Source of the DNA: Chrysomallon squamiferum
Taxonomy: Eukaryota > Mollusca > Gastropoda > Neomphalida > Peltospiridae
Length of the DNA stretch: 25,000 nucleotides
Reading direction: 5' to 3'
NCBI GenBank assembly: GCA_012295275.1
Contig: CM022677.1
Span: forward strand, 26,367,544 to 26,392,543
Position 1 is the stretch's first letter. Every line of letters begins with the position of its first letter. The position numbers were made by a program, and so were the translations under genes. Shown here piece after piece: positions 19,688 to 25,000 of the stretch. The notes under the pieces are model-generated. The model saw nothing but the letters and a program-made list of their open reading frames with translations. It had not been told where the DNA came from and did not search any database.

Positions 19688-20052
19688 ACAATATAAAAAT
19701 ACAGAGATACTAACAGTAAATATAAAAATATTATAATAAAAAGTTCAGTACCAAAAGTTAAAAATACCAAAATAATAAAATATGACCATTATCAGTGTCA
19801 AGTTACAGTAAATATTCAATCATAACATTTTCTGATCAGATCCAGAATACTGATATGTGTTTTCATCAGGAGGTATTGTTCAAAATTCCAAAGTAATATT
19901 ACTTAACAACACTGTGAAATCAGTAGCAAAACAATCTTAAATTATCAAAATAATATTACATTATGAAATATGAAATTTCTAATCACCAGGTATCTGTATA
20001 AACAAATATATTTGTTATTATTATTGGCATTCCATACTTTTAAACTGGAATA
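19450..20052 (+). other. AT-rich stretch with short (AAT)n
   Basis: Contains an AAT tract at 19656-19685 and loosely repeating TACCAAAA/TATCAAAA words (19612-19800) that look like a decayed short-period repeat. No gene seen. Confidence 0.6.
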
Positions 20053-20087
<35 letters not shown>

Positions 20088-20116
20088 GTCTATTTTTCTG
20101 TCTGTCTGTGTGTGTG
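20053..20116. repeat. (CTGT)n microsatellite
   Basis: CTGT units with TCTC and TATTTT interruptions, the same motif as the array at 4802-5075. Confidence 0.96.
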
Positions 20117-20553
20117 CATGTTATCAAGTTTACAAAAATAGGTTTATCTGGAGGATTTCCTGAGGGGGAAAAATCTCAGATACAGATACAGATGTACGTA
20201 ACTGTTACCCCAAACCAGACACACAATTCTGAGTAAACATGGTAGCCATATGTAGCCCAGCTGATAGTAAAACCTGAGAAAGGTTAAAACAGTGAACATG
20301 TTACCCATGTTTTCTAGATTTCTTGCTTTCTGCTGCTGGTACATCTTTGTTGTCAATTTCTGATAATCTTTGTCAGAATTTCAAATTAGGGTTTTTCAGC
20401 TGTATCTTTATTACTAAGGTTATTTTTATTTTTATTACTGAGTTGTTACTTATTTACATTACTGTCCTGTACTGATTTCAACTTTCATGTTAATTACACT
20501 TTATTGCAAACAGAAATAAATAAACACTATATGTAAAAAAAAAAAAAAAATCA

Positions 20554-20554
<1 letters not shown>
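20117..20554 (+). other. Unique stretch, no gene seen
   Basis: Relatively balanced composition from 20140 to 20360, which might mark an old interspersed repeat. I recognise no coding frame or element. A 16-nt poly(A) follows at 20535-20550, directly before an AAT tract. Confidence 0.5.
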
Positions 20555-20600
<46 letters not shown>

Positions 20601-20730
20601 TAATAATAATAAAGTTATAGAAATGATATACTTTATTGCAAATATAAATATATAAACACTTTATTTTTTGTTAAAATATCTAATGCTTATAATAAAAGTA
20701 AAGTTTTAGAAATTATATTTATTTTTTGAC

Positions 20731-20793
<63 letters not shown>
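20555..20793. repeat. (AAT)n and (TC)n microsatellites
   Basis: AAT triplets at 20555-20613 and a TC tract of about 30 units at 20734-20793. Between them, TTATTGCAAA(C/T)A(G/T)AAATA...AAACACT flanks at about 20501 and 20631 suggest a duplication spanning the AAT tract. Confidence 0.94.
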
Positions 20794-20795
<2 letters not shown>

Positions 20796-21536
20796 GTATA
20801 TCTGTATATGAGTTTACAAAAACAAGTTAATTTTTTCTTAAAAACTTCTGTTACATACACTTTACAACATACCTCTGAGAAATCGTCACCAGATTCTCTA
20901 GTTCCAAACTGAGCTCATTTCCTGAACTGTTTGTCTGAATACTTACTTCCCATGACAGCTGAATACTTACTTGCTCTTTGGTTAGGTGACAAAGAAGAAG
21001 TAAGCCAGTAATAAGTTATAATGTGAACTTCATGTTTAATCTGTGTAGTTCAATACGCATGACTGAACTCAGTGTTACTGTTACAATGAGACATGAACTG
21101 ATGATGTGGCAACAGCATTTTCATGTTGTGCTGGTTTATACTTTACAAAAGTAACAAATAAATAAACACTTCAAAATGGTAAATAACTAAACTACTATTG
21201 TAACCTAATTATACATTTCTACAACAACAACAACAACAACAACATCAACCACAGCTACTACTTTTAATACTAATATCACAGCTGTTATTACTACAAATAA
21301 TAATAACATAAATAATGAAACGTTTGCAAACAGTTTAAGCTGTTTCTGCTACAACTACTACTACAACATCCTCTACTGCCTCTATTCATACAATCACCAC
21401 TGTGACCTCTACCACTGCAGCTACCACTGATAATGATGATAAAATGAGTTTCCACACCCAGAATACTTTCACTAACAGTCACATCCTGTTGTATAAAAAT
21501 GTTTCTAATATTTAACATTTTTTTTTCTTTTTCTCG
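20794..21536 (+). other. Unique stretch with degenerate ACT/AAC triplets
   Basis: Contains an AAC tract at 21221-21243 and scattered ACT/ATC/ACC triplets to 21435. No supported gene. Open frames rich in Ser, Thr or Cys come from the triplet bias. Confidence 0.6.
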
Positions 21537-21608
21537 TCTTTGATGTGTCTAATCTTTGATGTGTCTAATCTTTGATGTGTCTAACCTCTGATGTGTCTAA
21601 CCTTTGAT
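21537..21608. repeat. 16-bp tandem repeat, 4.5 copies
   Basis: CTTTGATGTGTCTAAT repeats with exact 16-bp spacing (TGAT at 21541, 21557, 21573, 21589, 21605), later copies reading CTAACCT. Confidence 0.96.
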
Positions 21609-21749
21609 TTAGTAAACACACACCAGACTTGAACCACCTCACACTGACACTAAGTGAACCACCCCACTCCGACAACCACATTTAGAAAACAAAGAGAATT
21701 TGACATGAAGAGCTTATTCAAGTCATTTCTTATAAGAACTCTTTTACGG

Positions 21750-22138
21750 TACTACTACTACTACTACTACTGCTGCTGCTGCTGAAGCTACTACTAGGAA
21801 TAATAATGATGCTGATAATGATGGAAGTACATAATAATAATAATAATAATTTAATAATAGCAACAGAGTAACAACAACACTGTACTACTACATCAAATAC
21901 CACTGCACCTGTTAGTACTGCTACTATAATTACTGTTATTCTACTTCTGCTTGTTTTAATTAGTATTGAAAACACAAAAAAATGAAACAAAAACACTACA
22001 AAGTTGACATAGCAGTAATTAATCTCATATTTACATTTCTTAAACATTTGTCAATATTAACACACTTAATAAAAAAAACTTGAATAAACAAGTATAATTT
22101 TGGTGTTCAATTACATATAATAATATACTTCTGCTGTT

Positions 22139-22184
<46 letters not shown>
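21750..22184. repeat. Triplet tracts and (CA)n microsatellite
   Basis: ACT/CTG triplets at 21750-21784, AAT at 21831-21850, scattered ACT triplets to about 21915, and a CA tract at 22141-22184. The sequence between is AT-rich and unannotated. Confidence 0.93.
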
Positions 22185-22190
<6 letters not shown>

Positions 22191-22552
22191 AAATGTTATT
22201 ACTAAATAGAACATCCTCTACTGCAGCTACTGCTAATTCTAATACTATCATGCTATTGTTGTTTCTGCTTCTGTCATTTCTAACTGACATTTAAACCCAA
22301 TCTAGACATTTATTTTTTTCTGTGTTGCAGTTGACACATTTATACAACTGCTACCCTATCATATCCTCTGTACAACAGAAAAAACAAACTACTGGACATA
22401 CAGTGGAGTTTACACAATGAGTAATCTGTGTTTACTTGTACACTTGTAACACATTCCTCGGTAGACTTGATTTACAAGCTTACTGGCAGAAAACACATTT
22501 CTTTTAATAGAAAAGGATTGCTTTGATTTTTAATCTTATTTTTTTTTATTAT
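22185..22552 (+). other. Unique stretch, no gene seen
   Basis: About 370 bp with residual ACT triplets near 22210-22250 and otherwise no structure I can name. Confidence 0.55.
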
Positions 22553-22691
22553 GTTGCTGTTGTTGTTGTTGTTGTTGTGGATGTTGTTAGTATTGTTATT
22601 GTTGCAGTTGTTTATGTTCCCCTCCTCCTACTGTTATTATTTGTATTATTATTATTATTATTATTTATTATTATTATTATTATTATTATTT

Positions 22692-22744
<53 letters not shown>

Positions 22745-22745
22745 T

Positions 22746-22789
<44 letters not shown>

Positions 22790-22882
22790 GATATTGATAT
22801 TGTTCTCAATAGTGTTGTCTTTTTGTTATTGTTATTATTCTTCATGTTCCTATCATCATCAATATCATCATCTTCATATTAA
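22553..22882. repeat. (GTT)n and long (ATT)n microsatellite complex
   Basis: GTT triplets at 22553-22577, then ATT triplets with periodic TTTGT interruptions from 22633 to about 22790, then ATC/ATT triplet relics. Three TATTTGTATTATT junctions suggest internal block duplication. It produces long homopolymeric open frames (Leu, Ile) that are not genes. Confidence 0.95.
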
Positions 22883-24191
22883 TGTTGTTGTTGTTGCTGT
22901 TGCTCATAGTATAAATAAGTAATGGTAGGAAGTACTGGTAATAGTTAATAATTGTATGTTTTGAAACTATCTGAGTCTTTTTTCTTGAAACTAAGATTAA
23001 TTGTTAAATTCTTTCTTTATAGATTTTCATATAAACATAATTTCTGTATAGGGTTAGTAATAATTACATCATTCGTCAAACTTAGCTTCACAGTATTAAA
23101 TATTTAGAATAATAATAATAATAATAATAATAACTAATTAATTTAAATCAAGAGTAATAAATTAATTACTGTATATAATAATTTCTATATTAATCATAAC
23201 GATAGTTATTTAACTTTTTTTAATTTAAAGTTGAAATTTCTAAAATAGCTTGTATGAAAAAAAGATAATGAATATTTATATGTTTTCAAACTTATTTCCT
23301 CATTAAATAATTTCTGAATGAATAATAGATTAATTTTGTATACAGCAAAGAATCACAAACTAGTTTATGTATAAATATCCTTAGCAGTGATTAAAATTAA
23401 ATATTAATAATTACATAAATTTTGATACAAAAGCTAAATTTTGATACAAGAGATAAAATACTTTTTCAACTATGGTCAGTTATAATCTCCTTTATTAATA
23501 TTGAAGGAACAATTAAAAAAAAAAATATATATATATATATATGTATATGTATTGTTTTTAATAAAATAAATATTGTTAAGAGGATTTACATTATTTCCAT
23601 TCAGTGAAAAGATTATAAAACAGTTACTAACTGAATCAGTTAAATGTTCACCTCGTGCAGAATGTGGATTATTATTAGCAGGCTTCATTCAGTTTGTGAC
23701 GCCAGAAAGGATTACCGAATAGTTTACATGTAATAAGCAATTAATCATCCTGTTATGAAATCACTGAAATGTGTGTCAGATAGATTATGTTTGTCCAGTC
23801 AGTATGTATCTATATTTATATCTGTATAAATTAATCAAGAAATTGTTCAGCTATGTGTAAAATACATAGGCTATGTTAGTGCATTCATTGTATATCTGTG
23901 TGTATTATATAGGATTTAGCTTGTATATTGTTGTATTAGTATTACTGAGGGTTTTTTCTATGTATGTGTTTGTATTATCTGTGGTGAGGATAGAGTTTCT
24001 GTGGTTAAATAGGAAAATAGTTGATGTCTCTGTTCTTGCTTGTGGCAGAAGTGGATGATGTTTTTGAATGTATAAAGTCACTAAATCAATACTGTTGCAG
24101 CTTGCACATGATTCTGAGTTTTAATTTTATCTGTCTGCATTATTTTAATTCTTCATTGTGAGTTTTGATTTAACTGCTGAATTTTTATATT
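22883..24191 (+). other. AT-rich stretch, no gene seen
   Basis: Very AT-rich with an AAT tract at 23108-23131 and an AT run at 23525-23541. From 23640 composition becomes more balanced (TGTAT-rich), but I find no frame with coding character. Confidence 0.6.
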
Positions 24192-24443
24192 GCTCTCTCT
24201 CTCTCTCTCTCTCTCTCTGTATATACAATTTTTCTTACATCCCTCTTTCTTTCTCTAAGATTGTGGTACAAACATACATTTTTTTTCTTTCTATTTTATA
24301 ACTGTATGTCATTATTACTATGGAAACGCTATCATTACGTTCATCAGTAAAATGAAAATGATTTTGAAAAAAAAGAAGAAAGAAAAGGTCTAAGAATCAT
24401 GAAACTAACAGGTATTATCTCCCTTTAAGGAACTCTTATGTGA
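24192..24443 (+). promoter_or_regulatory. Possible 5' flank of the terminal open frame
   Basis: Contains a TC tract at 24192-24219 (a GAGA-type element on the other strand), T-rich sequence with a TTTTATAA word near 24295, an A/G-rich patch (24356-24388), and TTATCTCCCTTT at 24415-24426. This would fit a promoter and 5' UTR for the frame beginning at 24444, but no motif is decisive. Confidence 0.25.
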
Positions 24444-25000
24444 ATGACCGAAGCCGTGGCTAATCCAGAGTCCGGTGATGTTGCCATTAGCGACCATGAT
24501 AAAGTGGTTTGCACTAGCATCCTGGATTCCCCCGTAGACGGCGCTGTTGAAAAAACTGTAGATGTTAAAAACAACGGCACTGGGACAGAAAGCCAAAAAC
24601 ATTTTCAACAACTTGGTTCTGGTAGTGTGTCTGGTAATGAAGAAAAAATGTCTTCCAATCTTGGTCATGAAGAGTTAATTGAAGTAGCTGCTGCTGCTGC
24701 TGATAAGGATGTTGGTCGTGTTGGGTTTAAGGACGATGCTGCAGTCAGTAATGTTGAATCTGTTGATGTACACAATGGTCTTGGTAATGTTAACTCTCAG
24801 AATACTGCTGTAGACAGTAACGTTGGTGATGTTGTAGACAGCAGCTGGTCACAGAAAGCTGCTGCTGATGATGATGTTGATGCTGTTCCTCCTCATGATC
24901 ATTATTATGATGATGATGATGATGATGATGATAATGATGACAATCTGCTGCACCACAGTATGGAGAGCAGTGATTTCAAAAACTACTTAACACTTGGACA
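24444..25000 (+). CDS. Acidic low-complexity protein, 5' end, runs off window
   Basis: An uninterrupted frame of 185 codons plus two bases, from ATG at 24444 to the window edge. An in-frame TGA at 24441 means coding cannot extend upstream in this frame without splicing. The product starts MTEAVANPESGDVAI and is rich in Asp, Val, Asn, Ser and Gly. It has a five-Ala run (residues 82-86), repeated NV/VD motifs (about 101-132) and eight consecutive Asp (156-163) encoded by a GAT array, before LLHHSMESSDFKNYLTLG. I see no signal peptide, membrane segment or known domain; it is probably disordered. The ATG context is weak (T at -3, A at +4), and the next in-frame ATG is codon 69. It could be a first coding exon of another gene, an alternative first exon, or an internal exon entered at a downstream AG (the TTAG ending at 24490 is phase-compatible with the donor at 9991). 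Codon composition is coding-like. Function unknown. Confidence 0.6.
   Translation, partial: MTEAVANPESGDVAISDHDKVVCTSILDSPVDGAVEKTVDVKNNGTGTESQKHFQQLGSGSVSGNEEKMSSNLGHEELIEVAAAAADKDVGRVGFKDDAAVSNVESVDVHNGLGNVNSQNTAVDSNVGDVVDSSWSQKAAADDDVDAVPPHDHYYDDDDDDDDNDDNLLHHSMESSDFKNYLTLG

Noticed and set aside
22523-22922. Long Leu/Ile/Val open frames here and at 6027-6326, 18295-18685 and 19172-19453
   Set aside because: They are translations of ATT/GTT triplet tracts with no codon diversity.
24405-24668. Minus-strand open frame of 87 codons at the right end
   Set aside because: It is the shadow of the much longer plus-strand frame, which has better coding character.

Overview
The window looks like eukaryotic (animal) nuclear DNA: a few short, GC-richer coding exons with GT/AG borders sit in very AT-rich introns packed with microsatellites and minisatellites. 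There is no bacterial gene organisation. A lophotrochozoan, probably a mollusc, is my best guess. That rests on the genome texture (TAA, TC, CA and CTGT arrays) and on three copies of a word close to AAGGGAGATAACTC, which I associate with molluscan genomes; I could not test it.

Left part (1-9990), plus strand: five exons of one gene encode the medial tail of a class V myosin, the actin-based cargo motor. They are at 124-288 (phase 0-0), 3471-3638 (0-0), 6740-6866 (0-1), 7969-8016 (1-1) and 9801-9990 (1-2). All phases are mutually compatible. The first two exons are homologous to one another (both carry LKLQ..VK.LE...K..L and end in LK) and both correspond to one segment of vertebrate Myo5a, so they look like a duplicated, possibly mutually exclusive exon pair. 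The 48-nt exon is a symmetric, basic, serine/threonine-containing cassette that can be kept or skipped without changing frame. The motor, neck and early tail must lie upstream of the window; the rest of the coiled coil and the globular cargo-binding tail must lie downstream.

Middle part (9991-24440): no further myosin exon was found in about 14.4 kb, which is presumably one large intron (or the intron plus intergenic DNA). It is built largely of tandem repeats: a decayed ~15-bp repeat (10025-10380), a decayed ~60-bp repeat (10960-11245), a 29-bp minisatellite (11618-12533), a 33-bp triplication (15972-16070), an 18-bp minisatellite (16351-16783), a 16-bp repeat (21537-21608) and many microsatellites. 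One GC-richer unique island (about 13080-13500) begins with a perfect DR1-type nuclear-receptor motif.

Right end (24444-25000): an open plus-strand frame of at least 185 codons runs off the window. It starts at an ATG directly preceded by an in-frame TGA and encodes an acidic, low-complexity protein with a run of eight aspartates and no domain I recognise. It may be the first coding exon of a neighbouring or nested gene.

The most interesting theme is how tightly repeat arrays adjoin the alternative-looking myosin exons. A 1.6-kb minisatellite ends about 28 nt before the second duplicate exon, an 11-bp array starts 11 nt after the 5' splice site of the cassette exon, and a 96-nt pure pyrimidine tract lies about 175 nt before the last exon.
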